Assembly (NCBI GenBank): GCA_019420585.1
Contig: JAHZGX010000033.1
Coordinates: 41,984 to 105,983 of the forward strand
Length of the DNA: 64,000 nucleotides
Source of the DNA: Prevotellaceae bacterium
Lineage (GTDB): Bacteria; Bacteroidota; Bacteroidia; Bacteroidales; Bacteroidaceae
Direction of reading: 5' to 3'
Within the stretch, counting starts at the first letter, position 1. Each line of letters begins with the position of its first letter. A model generated the notes under the pieces. It did not search any database, was not told where the DNA came from, and saw only the letters and a list, made by a program, of their open reading frames with translations. Both the position numbers and the translations under genes were made by a program. Shown in pieces: positions 17,872 through 25,602 of the stretch.

Positions 17872-17991
17872 ATGATCCTGTATCAGTTGAAGCAGGACAA
17901 GAACCGAAAGATGCCGCAGGCAATTGGTGGTAAACTGAAAAAGACAGCACAGAGAAGCATCAGAACTTTAATGACTTGGCGTAAACCCTAA
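17872..17991 (+). pseudogene. Possible remnant of an HU-like DNA-binding protein gene
   Basis: A 39-codon frame reads MILYQLKQDKNRK then MPQAIGGKLKKTAQRSIRTL. The start resembles the N-terminus of Bacteroidetes HU-like proteins (YxLKQDKNRK followed by a WYAR segment), but the WYAR segment and the rest of the domain are missing. It may be a decayed fragment or chance. It sits between the family A array and the GT6 promoter. Confidence 0.25.
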
Positions 17992-18043
17992 TCAAGTTTA
18001 GGAGCATGATGGGATAGAGGAAACTTTTTTAGATTGTCATGAA

Positions 18044-18075
18044 TTTGGAGGAGCAGAGAAATGTTTGTAACTTTG
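18044..18075 (+). promoter_or_regulatory. Predicted promoter of the GT6 gene
   Basis: TTTG (18044-18047), a 20-bp gap, then TAACTTTG (18068-18075): an exact Bacteroidetes housekeeping consensus. Its position inside the longer reading frame shows that the upstream ATG at 18061 cannot be the start used by this transcript. Confidence 0.75.
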
Positions 18076-18102
18076 TGGACATACAATGCAACATTGACAC
18101 CT

Positions 18103-18900
18103 ATGCTGAAAGTAGCAATCATCTGTATATGTACAGGAAAATATGCTCAATTCTTTGATGGACTTTACCGCACGTGCGAGAAGAACTTCTTGCCCGGTGA
18201 GGCGGAGAAAGAATATTTTGTGTTCACGGACGACTGTTCGCTGTCCGGTGAGCCTAATGTACACCTAATTGAGAGGAAATGTCAAGGATTTCCACTGGAT
18301 ACCCTTTTTCGTTATGATATGATACTGTCACAGGAGGAGGCCTTGGCGCGCATGGACTATGTGTATTTCTTCAATAGCAATTCCGAGTTCCTGCTGCCCA
18401 TTGGGCGCGAAGTGCTGCCGGAAACAGAGGATCAGATTGTGGCATGCGAATGGCCTAAAAAGCACAGACAGTTCTATCTCCCTTTTACCTTTCCCTACGA
18501 ACGAAACAAGAAATCAACGGCTTACATATCTCCTTACGATGGCGGAGGGAGGTTCCATTATCACATGGGCTCATTCAACGGAGGGCATGCCGCGGCATAC
18601 CTGCAGATGTCGCATACGTTGGCAGAGAACATACGAAGCGACTGGGACAGGGGCATCGTGGCCATTGTGCATGATGAGTCGCACCTCAACAAGTATCTCC
18701 GCTCCCATCCTTGCAAGATCTTGCCTCGTGAGTGGCATTATCCTGAGGAATGGCTTGACGGCAAGTTCGTGCCGCGCGTGGGACTGCGCCACAAGGTGAG
18801 TGTGGACAAGTATTTCGACAAGGGGCGCAAGCATTCCCAATGGGCACGTACCAAGCGTACCTTCCAGCGTGTATGGCGCGCCATACAATGGTACATCTGA
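18103..18900 (+). CDS. Glycosyltransferase family 6 protein with NxN in place of DxD
   Basis: Bacterial relative of vertebrate alpha-1,3-Gal/GalNAc transferases (ABO-type, GT6). From 18103 the 265 residues begin MLKVAIICICTGKY, the usual bacterial GT6 N-terminus. EYFVFTDD (38-44) is the nucleotide-binding strand, and the metal-binding DxD is replaced by NSN (91-93) in VYFFNSNSEF, as in characterised bacterial GT6 enzymes that work without metal. DGGGRFHYHMGSFNGG and YLRSHPCKILPREWHYP match the acceptor-side and C-terminal motifs. Probable role: capping a surface glycan with alpha-Gal or alpha-GalNAc; the sugar is not determinable. It has its own promoter. Confidence 0.88.
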   Translation: MLKVAIICICTGKYAQFFDGLYRTCEKNFLPGEAEKEYFVFTDDCSLSGEPNVHLIERKCQGFPLDTLFRYDMILSQEEALARMDYVYFFNSNSEFLLPIGREVLPETEDQIVACEWPKKHRQFYLPFTFPYERNKKSTAYISPYDGGGRFHYHMGSFNGGHAAAYLQMSHTLAENIRSDWDRGIVAIVHDESHLNKYLRSHPCKILPREWHYPEEWLDGKFVPRVGLRHKVSVDKYFDKGRKHSQWARTKRTFQRVWRAIQWYI

Positions 18901-18932
18901 CCTCAGACATCTAACGATCAAATAATATAATA

Positions 18933-20354
18933 ATGAGTACATCAGACAAAAACAATCCCATGAGGCACAGCATATCCCGCCGTACTTTCATCAAGGTGGG
19001 CGCGGCAGGAGTGGCCGGCACCGGGCTGCTGGCCGCAGGCGGGAAGGTCGCATATGACTTTATGAAGACCGCGGACGTGAAGGGGCGTGTGCTTATCATA
19101 GGCGGAGGAGCGGCCGGCTGCAGCATGGCCGCACGGTTGATGCGCAGGATTGAGCACTCCGATATCACCATCGTAGACCCTAGTGACAAGCAGTTTTACC
19201 AGCCGGGCTTCACGTTCATTGCCGCAGGCATATTCCAGCCCAACGAGGTGTGGATGCCGCAGGAGGACTGCATCCCGCAGGGAGTACGCTGGGTGAAGGA
19301 CACGGTGACGGAACTGGATCCTGTAAAGCAGACGGCGCGCACGTCAAAGGGAGAAACCTTGCAGTATGACTTCCTGGTGCTTTGTCCGGGTCTGCAGTTG
19401 AACTGGGATAAGGTGGAAGGCATCACGCAGGAAACCCTGGGGCAGGGAAACGCACACTGCATATATGACTTCCAAGGTGCCCAGAAATTCTGGCCTGCCA
19501 TGCAGAAACTGGTGAAGGAAGGCGGACGGGGAGTGTTTACCGACACATACACCAAGCACAAGTGCGGCGGTGCACCCAAGAAGGTGTGCATGCTCACCGA
19601 GCACCTGGCGCGCAAGATGCACAACAGGGAGAACGTACAACTGGACTATTTCTGCTCAGAGAAGGCGCTCTATGATGTACCCTATTACACTCCGCGCTTG
19701 CTTCAGATATATGAGGAGCGGGGCATCGGCCTGGAAGTGAACTGCCGCGTGAAGGGCATTGACACCCAGGCCAAGCGCGTGTTCCTGGAACGCCATGAGA
19801 CCCGCAAGGTCAAGGCATGGGACAGCGAGGCCGGACGGGAAGTGGAACAGGAGGCCAAGACAGTGACCCCCTTCATTGAGGATTATGACATGCTCTCGTT
19901 TGTGCCACCACAGTCCGCACCCGATTTTGTCAAGCAGAGCGGACTGTCGTGGACAGAAGGCAAGCTGGCAGCAGACGGTTGGGTGATGGTGGACAAGGAG
20001 ACGCTGGTGCACATGCAGTTTCCCAACATCATCTCGCTGGGCGACTGTGCCGGCATACCCACCAGCAAGACATCATCGGCCATACGCAAGCAATTGCCTG
20101 TTGCAGAGGCCAACTTGCTGGAAATCATGCAAGGGAAAGAGCCCACGCACCATTACAACGGTTATGCCTGCTGCCCCATCGTGACGGATTACGGGCATGT
20201 GCTGCTGTGTGAGTTCGACTATGAGAAGCGTCCCGACATCACCTTCCCCTTCTCCGTGCAGGACATGTCAAAGGAGCGGTGGACGGCCTGGATGCTCAAG
20301 AGATATTTCCTGAAGCCCATGTACTTTGACGCTATGCTGAAAGGGCTGATGTGA
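18933..20354 (+). CDS. Tat-signal sulfide:quinone oxidoreductase-like flavoprotein
   Basis: Two-dinucleotide-binding-domain flavoprotein that resembles sulfide:quinone reductase, which oxidises sulfide and passes electrons to quinone. It has a twin-arginine signal (SRRTFIKVGAAG, about 14-26), the FAD site RVLIIGGGAAGCSMA (52-66), the SQR motif KCGGAPKK with Cys211, and a late GDCAGIPTSKTSSAIRK. A second cysteine lies in ACCPIVT (Cys413/414), which matches the redox-cysteine site of the mitochondrial-type SQR, and the sequence after it (LLCEFDY) also fits. Its presence with a Tat signal implies export across the inner membrane; the tatA and tatC genes are 8-13 kb away in this window. The PPTase gene overlaps its stop. 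Confidence 0.82.
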   Translation: MSTSDKNNPMRHSISRRTFIKVGAAGVAGTGLLAAGGKVAYDFMKTADVKGRVLIIGGGAAGCSMAARLMRRIEHSDITIVDPSDKQFYQPGFTFIAAGIFQPNEVWMPQEDCIPQGVRWVKDTVTELDPVKQTARTSKGETLQYDFLVLCPGLQLNWDKVEGITQETLGQGNAHCIYDFQGAQKFWPAMQKLVKEGGRGVFTDTYTKHKCGGAPKKVCMLTEHLARKMHNRENVQLDYFCSEKALYDVPYYTPRLLQIYEERGIGLEVNCRVKGIDTQAKRVFLERHETRKVKAWDSEAGREVEQEAKTVTPFIEDYDMLSFVPPQSAPDFVKQSGLSWTEGKLAADGWVMVDKETLVHMQFPNIISLGDCAGIPTSKTSSAIRKQLPVAEANLLEIMQGKEPTHHYNGYACCPIVTDYGHVLLCEFDYEKRPDITFPFSVQDMSKERWTAWMLKRYFLKPMYFDAMLKGLM

Positions 20355-20941
20355 CGACACTCTGCATAAACGACCATATAGAGGAAATGGAAGGCGATGC
20401 CCTGGAGAAGGCACTCGCCTTCCTGCCTTCATGGCGCAGGGAGAAGGCTTTGGCCTACCGGCATGTGGCAGGCCAAAGGCAGTGTGCCTTGGCTTATGTG
20501 GAACTGTGCCGTGCCCTGGCCTTGCGCGGATGTGCGGCAGTCAAGCCTCACTTCGCCTACAATGCACATGGGAAGCCGCTGCTGGAAGAGTGCCCCGGAA
20601 CGCACTTCAGCATCAGTCATTGCCGCCAGGCTGTGGGCTGCGTGGTGGACGACATGCCCTGCGGGCTGGACATAGAGAGCATCAGACCGCTGAACCCATC
20701 GCTCGTGAGGCGCGTCATGAATGCCGCGGAGGCTGAGCGCATCTTTTCCTCGCTTGCTCCCGAGGTGGAGTTTGCTTGCCTGTGGACGTGCAAGGAGGCC
20801 GTGTTCAAACTGCTGGGGACGGGCATCACCGATGACTTGCCCCACATCCTGACCCGAGCACAGGACGACCGCATCCTGCTGGACACGGTCTGCAATCCGG
20901 CGCGGGGATACGTGTTTTCCACTGCCCGCCGGCCGGGATAG
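20351..20941 (+). CDS. 4'-phosphopantetheinyl transferase (Sfp type)
   Basis: Attaches phosphopantetheine from CoA to carrier proteins (ACP or NRPS/PKS carriers). The 196 residues show HFSISHC (85-91), the metal-binding Asp/Glu in CGLDIESI (Asp107, Glu109) and WTCKEAVFKLLGTGI (Trp145, Lys148, Glu149), the family's third motif. The start is GTG in a GTGA overlap with the preceding gene, implying translational coupling. No carrier-protein target gene lies nearby. Confidence 0.9.
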   Translation: MTTLCINDHIEEMEGDALEKALAFLPSWRREKALAYRHVAGQRQCALAYVELCRALALRGCAAVKPHFAYNAHGKPLLEECPGTHFSISHCRQAVGCVVDDMPCGLDIESIRPLNPSLVRRVMNAAEAERIFSSLAPEVEFACLWTCKEAVFKLLGTGITDDLPHILTRAQDDRILLDTVCNPARGYVFSTARRPG

Positions 20942-20985
20942 GCACTTGCCCGGCACAAATGTCATGATATCGTAATGGCTAAAAA

Positions 20986-21016
20986 CTTGCCGGAACAACA
21001 AAACATCCTAACTTTG
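20986..21016 (+). promoter_or_regulatory. Predicted promoter of the two-component system
   Basis: CTTG (20986-20989), a 19-bp gap, then TAACTTTG (21009-21016). It lies inside the longer open frame of the response regulator and so supports the start at 21047. Confidence 0.65.
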
Positions 21017-21046
21017 CCACCAAGAAGAAAAAAAACTCACAAGGAC

Positions 21047-21730
21047 ATGAGAATACTGGTAGTTGACGACGAACAGGACCTGTGCGAGATACTCCAATAC
21101 AATCTGGAGACAGAAGGATATGAGGTGCAGACTGCAAACTCTGCCGAGGAAGCCCTCGGTCTTCCCCTTGAGACGTTTGACTTGATACTGCTCGATGTGA
21201 TGATGGGTGAGATGTCTGGCTTCCAGATGGCTCTTCAGATGAAGAAGAATCCTGCCACGAGCCATGTGCCCATTATCTTCATCACGGCGCTTGAGGGCGA
21301 GGACAGTCTGGTTCGGGGACTCAACATAGGTGCCGATGACTATATGGTGAAGCCGCTGAGCGTGCGTGAGGTGAAGGCGCGTATCAAGGCTGTGTTGCGC
21401 AGGAGCGTGAAGTCTGAGGCGGAGAATGTGAGGGTGCCAAAGTTCATCACCTTCCAGGGGCTTTCCCTCAACTGGGAAGCAAAGACGGCCATGCTGGACG
21501 GGCAACCGCTGGCACTGACCAAACTGGAGTTTGAAATGCTGTCACTGCTCCTGCGCAACATGGGCAAGGCATTCAGTCGTGAGGAGTTGCTGGACCGATG
21601 CTGGCCAAAGGATGCGGTGGTGCTTGACCGCACCGTGGACGTGAACATCAACCGTCTGCGCAAGAAGATGGGGGCTTATGGCAAGCACATAAAGACGCGC
21701 ATCGGATTCGGCTACACCTTTGAAGAATAA
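21047..21730 (+). CDS. OmpR/PhoB-family response regulator
   Basis: DNA-binding response regulator of 227 residues. The receiver domain (1-118) has the acidic pair Asp7/Asp8, phospho-acceptor Asp50 in LILLDVMMG, and the lysine in YMVKPLS. The C-terminal winged helix (about 130-227) contains LTKLEFEMLSLLL, FSREELLDRCWP and VDVNINRLRKKMG, typical of the OmpR class. The start at 21047 is chosen over an in-frame ATG 72 nt upstream because a promoter lies between them. The partner histidine kinase follows after 56 nt. Targets are unknown. Confidence 0.93.
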   Translation: MRILVVDDEQDLCEILQYNLETEGYEVQTANSAEEALGLPLETFDLILLDVMMGEMSGFQMALQMKKNPATSHVPIIFITALEGEDSLVRGLNIGADDYMVKPLSVREVKARIKAVLRRSVKSEAENVRVPKFITFQGLSLNWEAKTAMLDGQPLALTKLEFEMLSLLLRNMGKAFSREELLDRCWPKDAVVLDRTVDVNINRLRKKMGAYGKHIKTRIGFGYTFEE

Positions 21731-21786
21731 GTGGATGGGCAGTTTCCTGCCGCTGCCGCTTCATTTACCAACAAAAAGGAAAACAC

Positions 21787-23229
21787 ATGATAAAGTCCAA
21801 GAGTTTCCAGAAGAACATGTTCTTCAGCGTAGGTACAATCTTCGTTCTCTTTGCTCTCTGCTTCAGCATCTATCAGTACCGCAGGGAGAAGGAGTACAAG
21901 ATTGAAATCCTGCACGCCAGGATGCAGATGTACAACTATGAGATGATACACTCGCTCAAGGCAGACGGCCTGTTGGACAGATGCACCTTCATGGCTTACG
22001 TGAGGAAGCACCATTACGAGGGACTGCGCGTGTCGGTGATTGACAGTACCGGGCGGGTGCTTACCGACAGCCGGGAGCCGGACGTGAGTGCGCTGGACAA
22101 CCACATAAAGCGGCATGAGGTGGGCCAGGCACTGTTGCATGGCAGCGGATATGACATCAAGCGTATTTCCACATCAACGCGTCGCACTTACTTTTATTCT
22201 GCCACCCGCTTTGGAGGACTCGTGATACGTTCGGCAGTTCCCTATTCTGTGGAACTGACCAAGTCGCTGCAAGCAGACAGAACCTACCTGGTGTTTGCGC
22301 TCTTGCTTACCATTCTGCTGGGCGTCATACTCTATTTCCACACTTCACGCATTGGGCGGCACATCGGTTACCTGCGAGAATTTGCACAAAAGGCAGAGCA
22401 GGGCGAGGAACTGGACCACGAACTGGAAAAGAGGTTGCCCGATGATGAACTGGGTGACATATCGCACACCATCATCATGCTCTACTGGAAACTGCACCAT
22501 GCGGAAGAGGAAAAACTGAGAATCAAGAAGCAACTGACACAGAATGCCGCGCATGAACTGAAGACTCCGGCAGCCAGCATACGGGGATTCCTGGAGAGCA
22601 TCATAGAGAATCCCGACATGCCGCAGGACACCCGCCGGCACTTCCTGGAAAGGTGCTATGCCCAGAGTCAGCGCATGTGCAAACTGCTGCAGGACATGGC
22701 GGCACTGACAAAACTGGACGAGACGAGGGAGCGCATGGAGCAGGGCATGGAACTGGCTGAGATGAAGCAGAGCGTGGACGTGCGCAAGGTTGTGGACAAT
22801 GTGCTTGAAGACACAGCCCTGCAACTGAAGGAGAAAGGGATAAACGTGGTGGTGAACATGCCCAAGCAGGTGGAAATCGAAGGCAACCAGACGCTCATAT
22901 ACGGCATATTCCGCAACTTGGTGGACAACGTGATAGCCTACGCCACAGGGGCTACGAGGCTCTGCATCATTGGCAGCGAAGTGGAGGATGGAGACAGGCG
23001 CACCTTTGAGTTCTCGGTGGGTGACAACGGCCCCGGCGTGGCACCTGAGCATCTGCCCCACCTGTTTGAGCGCTTTTACCGTGTGGAGAAGGGGCGTTCA
23101 CGCAAGTTGGGCGGCACCGGGCTCGGGTTGGCCATAGTGAAGAACTCCGTTACTGCACATGGGGGAAGCGTGTCGGCAGAACTGGCACCGCACGGTGGAC
23201 TGACCGTGCGATTCACGCTTGCTCACTGA
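21787..23229 (+). CDS. Membrane sensor histidine kinase
   Basis: Two-component sensor of 480 residues: TM1 (about 11-30), an extracytoplasmic sensing domain (about 31-163), TM2 (about 166-184), a short HAMP-like linker, HisKA with the phospho-His in NAAHELKTPAASIRGF (His256), and HATPase_c with the N box (FRNLVDNVIAYA), G1 (VGDNGPGV) and G2 (GGTGLGLAIVK). It pairs with the response regulator immediately upstream. The signal sensed cannot be inferred. The stop overlaps the 3' end of the convergent tcdA gene by 7 nt. Confidence 0.93.
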   Translation: MIKSKSFQKNMFFSVGTIFVLFALCFSIYQYRREKEYKIEILHARMQMYNYEMIHSLKADGLLDRCTFMAYVRKHHYEGLRVSVIDSTGRVLTDSREPDVSALDNHIKRHEVGQALLHGSGYDIKRISTSTRRTYFYSATRFGGLVIRSAVPYSVELTKSLQADRTYLVFALLLTILLGVILYFHTSRIGRHIGYLREFAQKAEQGEELDHELEKRLPDDELGDISHTIIMLYWKLHHAEEEKLRIKKQLTQNAAHELKTPAASIRGFLESIIENPDMPQDTRRHFLERCYAQSQRMCKLLQDMAALTKLDETRERMEQGMELAEMKQSVDVRKVVDNVLEDTALQLKEKGINVVVNMPKQVEIEGNQTLIYGIFRNLVDNVIAYATGATRLCIIGSEVEDGDRRTFEFSVGDNGPGVAPEHLPHLFERFYRVEKGRSRKLGGTGLGLAIVKNSVTAHGGSVSAELAPHGGLTVRFTLAH

Positions 23230-24074
23230 GCCGCGGCACTCTCCCCTGAAAGACATGCGGAACGCAACACAAGCCCGGCCAGCATCATGCCGAATATGCC
23301 CGTTATGGGACACAATGAGCCGTTGACCTGAATCTTGCTGTCATGCCAGTCATGAGGCTTCTGCTTCCCGGTGCCACATTCCGGCATTGCCTCTTGATGG
23401 GAAACGGGATCGGGGCGAAGGGTCGTTTCTTCTGCCCCGAGGTTCTTCAGGGGAGTCTCCGTGCTGTACACACAGAGGAACTTATGGGCGGGAAAGAGCT
23501 TTTCCTTGCGGAATTTGTTGCGCAAGGCACGTGCGAGCGGGTCGCCCTGCACCTTCCAGAATTCCCCCACGGTAACCTTTGTGGGGTCAATGCGCAAGGC
23601 GGCTCCCATGCTGCTGAACAGGCATGGATGGGACTGGGCATGCGTGAGCGCGGTTACCTGACGTATGAGGAGTGCTTTCTCGCTGAGTGAATCAATGGCG
23701 TCTATTACGTAATCATATTCCTCCAGGGCAAAGTCTGCGGCCGTCTCTCTGCCGTATGCCTTCTGCAGGGCTGTGATTTCCGCATCGGGGTTTATCTGAA
23801 GGAGGCGTGAGCGCAAGGCTTCCACCTTGGGCTGGCCTATGGTCTGCGAGGTGGCCATCAACTGGCGGTTGCAGTTGCTGGCACATACACAATCGGAGTC
23901 CACAAGGGTAATCCTGTGCACTCCGCTGCGCAAGAGACTCTCGGCGCACCAACTTCCCACGCCTCCCACGCCAAACAGGATGACCCGCTGGGAATAGAGC
24001 CGCTGCATGGCGGAACTTCCCAAGAGAAGGCGGGAACGCTGGAAGAGGGACTGTTCGCCGGCAGTCATCTCCAT
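23223..24074 (-). CDS. tcdA: tRNA threonylcarbamoyladenosine dehydratase
   Basis: ThiF/MoeB-fold enzyme that uses ATP to cyclise t6A37 of tRNA to ct6A. The 283 residues show FQRSRLLLGSSAMQRL, the nucleotide loop VILFGVGGVGSWCAESLLRSG, VDSDCVCASNCNRQL (catalytic region) and DYVIDAIDSLSEKALLI, all usual for TcdA. No C-terminal rhodanese or ubiquitin-like partner is present. The upstream DUF1573 gene overlaps the start; GTG at 24077 is an alternative start (GTGA overlap), while ATG at 24074 is used here. Confidence 0.9.
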   Translation of the reverse strand: MEMTAGEQSLFQRSRLLLGSSAMQRLYSQRVILFGVGGVGSWCAESLLRSGVHRITLVDSDCVCASNCNRQLMATSQTIGQPKVEALRSRLLQINPDAEITALQKAYGRETAADFALEEYDYVIDAIDSLSEKALLIRQVTALTHAQSHPCLFSSMGAALRIDPTKVTVGEFWKVQGDPLARALRNKFRKEKLFPAHKFLCVYSTETPLKNLGAEETTLRPDPVSHQEAMPECGTGKQKPHDWHDSKIQVNGSLCPITGIFGMMLAGLVLRSACLSGESAAAQ

Positions 24075-24520
24075 CACTCCATCGTGCCTTCTATGGTCAG
24101 GCGAACCACTTCGGTAATCCCGTTGGAGCGGATGGTCACTGTCTTCTGGAAGTGCCCAGGGAACTTGTCTGTGCCGTTGTAGGTGACTTCAATCTCCCCG
24201 CGCTCACCTGGCTTTACGGGCTTGCGGGGCCAGACAGGCACCGTGCATCCGCAACTGGCAAAGGCCTGGTGGATAATCAAGGGAGCCGTGCCTGTGTTGG
24301 TAAAGGCAAAGGAGCACTTCACGATGGGGTCTTTCTTGCTGAAATGACCGAAGTCATGGCGCAGGGTATCAAACTTGATTTCGGCATAGTTCTCCGCACG
24401 TGTGGTGAGCGAAGCCTTCACGCTCGTGGTGGTCATCTTGGGTTTCTGGGTCTGAGCAAACAGTCCGGCGCATGAAACCATCAGCATGGATGCCATTGCG
24501 AGCCTCTTTATTCTGTACAT
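24074..24520 (-). CDS. DUF1573 domain exported protein
   Basis: A 148-residue protein with a signal peptide (about 1-23, ending CAGLFAQ) and one DUF1573 immunoglobulin-like domain: IKFDTLRHDFGHFSKKDPIV, FTNTGTAPLIIHQAFASCGC and VKPGERGEIEVTYN. This domain is widespread in Bacteroidetes surface or periplasmic proteins and its role is not established. It overlaps tcdA by a few nucleotides, a conserved but functionally unexplained coupling. A good promoter lies upstream. Confidence 0.85.
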   Translation of the reverse strand: MYRIKRLAMASMLMVSCAGLFAQTQKPKMTTTSVKASLTTRAENYAEIKFDTLRHDFGHFSKKDPIVKCSFAFTNTGTAPLIIHQAFASCGCTVPVWPRKPVKPGERGEIEVTYNGTDKFPGHFQKTVTIRSNGITEVVRLTIEGTME

Positions 24521-24555
24521 GTTGTTTCCTTTGTTAGATTATACATTACAGGTCA

Positions 24556-24586
24556 CAAAGATACAGAATAATTTCAGAAGAACAAG
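24556..24586 (-). promoter_or_regulatory. Predicted promoter of the DUF1573-tcdA unit
   Basis: On the minus strand CTTG (24583-24586), a 19-bp gap, then TATCTTTG (24556-24563). Confidence 0.65.
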
Positions 24587-24693
24587 GCCGGCGGCGGGAA
24601 TTTAACTTTGCCATACAGGGGGCAAGTGAATGTTTTTTAGTAATTTTGCGCCCTGATGCAGGCAGGATGCCGCACGAAGCAAGAATAAGAGAT

Positions 24694-24999
24694 ATGCTGA
24701 TATACAATACCACCTATGCCGTACCGGAGGAGGAACTGGCCTGCTTCATGGTATGGATCAGAGAGAAATACATTCCCCTTGTGCATGACGAGGGTACGCT
24801 GCGCGAAGGAAGGCTGGCACGCATACTGAGCCATGGGAGTGACGAGGGCTACAGTTTCAGCCTGCAGTTCTGCGTGGAGGACTCCGCTGCCCTGCACAAG
24901 TGGTTTGTGAAGCAAGGCAGGCCGCTGCAGGAAGAGATGCGCAAGGTGTTCGGCAACAGAGTGGCCGGATTCTCCACCCTGATGGAAGTGATTGAGTGA
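24694..24999 (+). CDS. DUF4286 family protein
   Basis: Small cytoplasmic protein of 101 residues starting MLIYNTTYAVPEEE, with FMVWIREKYIPLV and LQEEMRKVFGNRVAGFSTLMEVI, matching the DUF4286 family found across Bacteroidetes. Function is unknown. The start at 24694 is chosen over one 48 nt upstream because the upstream part carries a TAATTTTG promoter-like box (24641-24648) and non-family residues. It is followed immediately by ruvC, an arrangement that may couple their translation. Confidence 0.82.
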   Translation: MLIYNTTYAVPEEELACFMVWIREKYIPLVHDEGTLREGRLARILSHGSDEGYSFSLQFCVEDSAALHKWFVKQGRPLQEEMRKVFGNRVAGFSTLMEVIE

Positions 25000-25001
25000 G
25001 C

Positions 25002-25571
25002 ATGGAAGCGCGGAGCGGACAGGTGATACTGGGCATCGACCCCGGAACGAACATCATGGGATACAGCGTGCTGCATGCTGACGGACGGAAGGCGGAGGTC
25101 ATGGCCATAGGGATCATAGACCTGCGCAAGACCAGGGACCCGTATTGCAAGTTGGGGCATATCTTTGAGCGCGTGTCCGGCATCATCGAATCTTACCTGC
25201 CTGACTGCCTTGCCATTGAGGCGCCTTTCTTCGGGAAGAACGTGCAGAGCATGCTCAAGTTGGGGCGCGCGCAGGGTGTGGCCATTGCCGCAGCCATGAG
25301 CAGGCAGGTGCCCATTACGGAATATGCACCCACGAAAATCAAGATGGCGATAACAGGGAACGGCAATGCAAGCAAGGAGCAGGTGGCCGACATGCTCAGG
25401 AGGATACTGCACCTTGAGGCGAACGAGACAGGTGACTTCCTGGATGCCACAGATGCCCTGGCGGCGGCATACTGCCATTACCTGCAGGCGGGACGGCCTG
25501 ACACGGGCGCGAAGAAGTACAGCAGCTGGAAGGACTTTGCCATCAAGAACGCATCGAGAGTGAGCAAGTGA
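25002..25571 (+). CDS. ruvC: Crossover junction endodeoxyribonuclease RuvC
   Basis: Resolves Holliday junctions with RuvAB during recombination repair. About 190 residues with the catalytic acids in place: Asp13 in LGIDPGTN, Glu in LAIEAPFFGKN, and the C-terminal DATDALAAAYCH. KMAITGNGNASKEQV is the conserved central segment. ATG at 25002 is used; a GTG at 24996 overlapping the DUF4286 stop (GTGA) is possible. No other ruv gene lies in the window. Confidence 0.96.
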   Translation: MEARSGQVILGIDPGTNIMGYSVLHADGRKAEVMAIGIIDLRKTRDPYCKLGHIFERVSGIIESYLPDCLAIEAPFFGKNVQSMLKLGRAQGVAIAAAMSRQVPITEYAPTKIKMAITGNGNASKEQVADMLRRILHLEANETGDFLDATDALAAAYCHYLQAGRPDTGAKKYSSWKDFAIKNASRVSK

Positions 25572-25602
25572 CGGACGGACACAGGACAACAAACCTACAG
25601 TC

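Larger units (their letters stand above)
17361..18102. other. Repeat-bearing intergenic region upstream of the GT6 gene
   Basis: About 740 nt holding, in order, the family B array, the 18-bp palindrome, the family A array, the possible HU-like fragment and the GT6 promoter. No intact gene is seen. Confidence 0.7.

Noticed and set aside
18061..18102. Upstream start of the GT6 gene
   Set aside because: It overlaps the predicted -7 box at 18068-18075 and adds residues that do not match the GT6 N-terminus.
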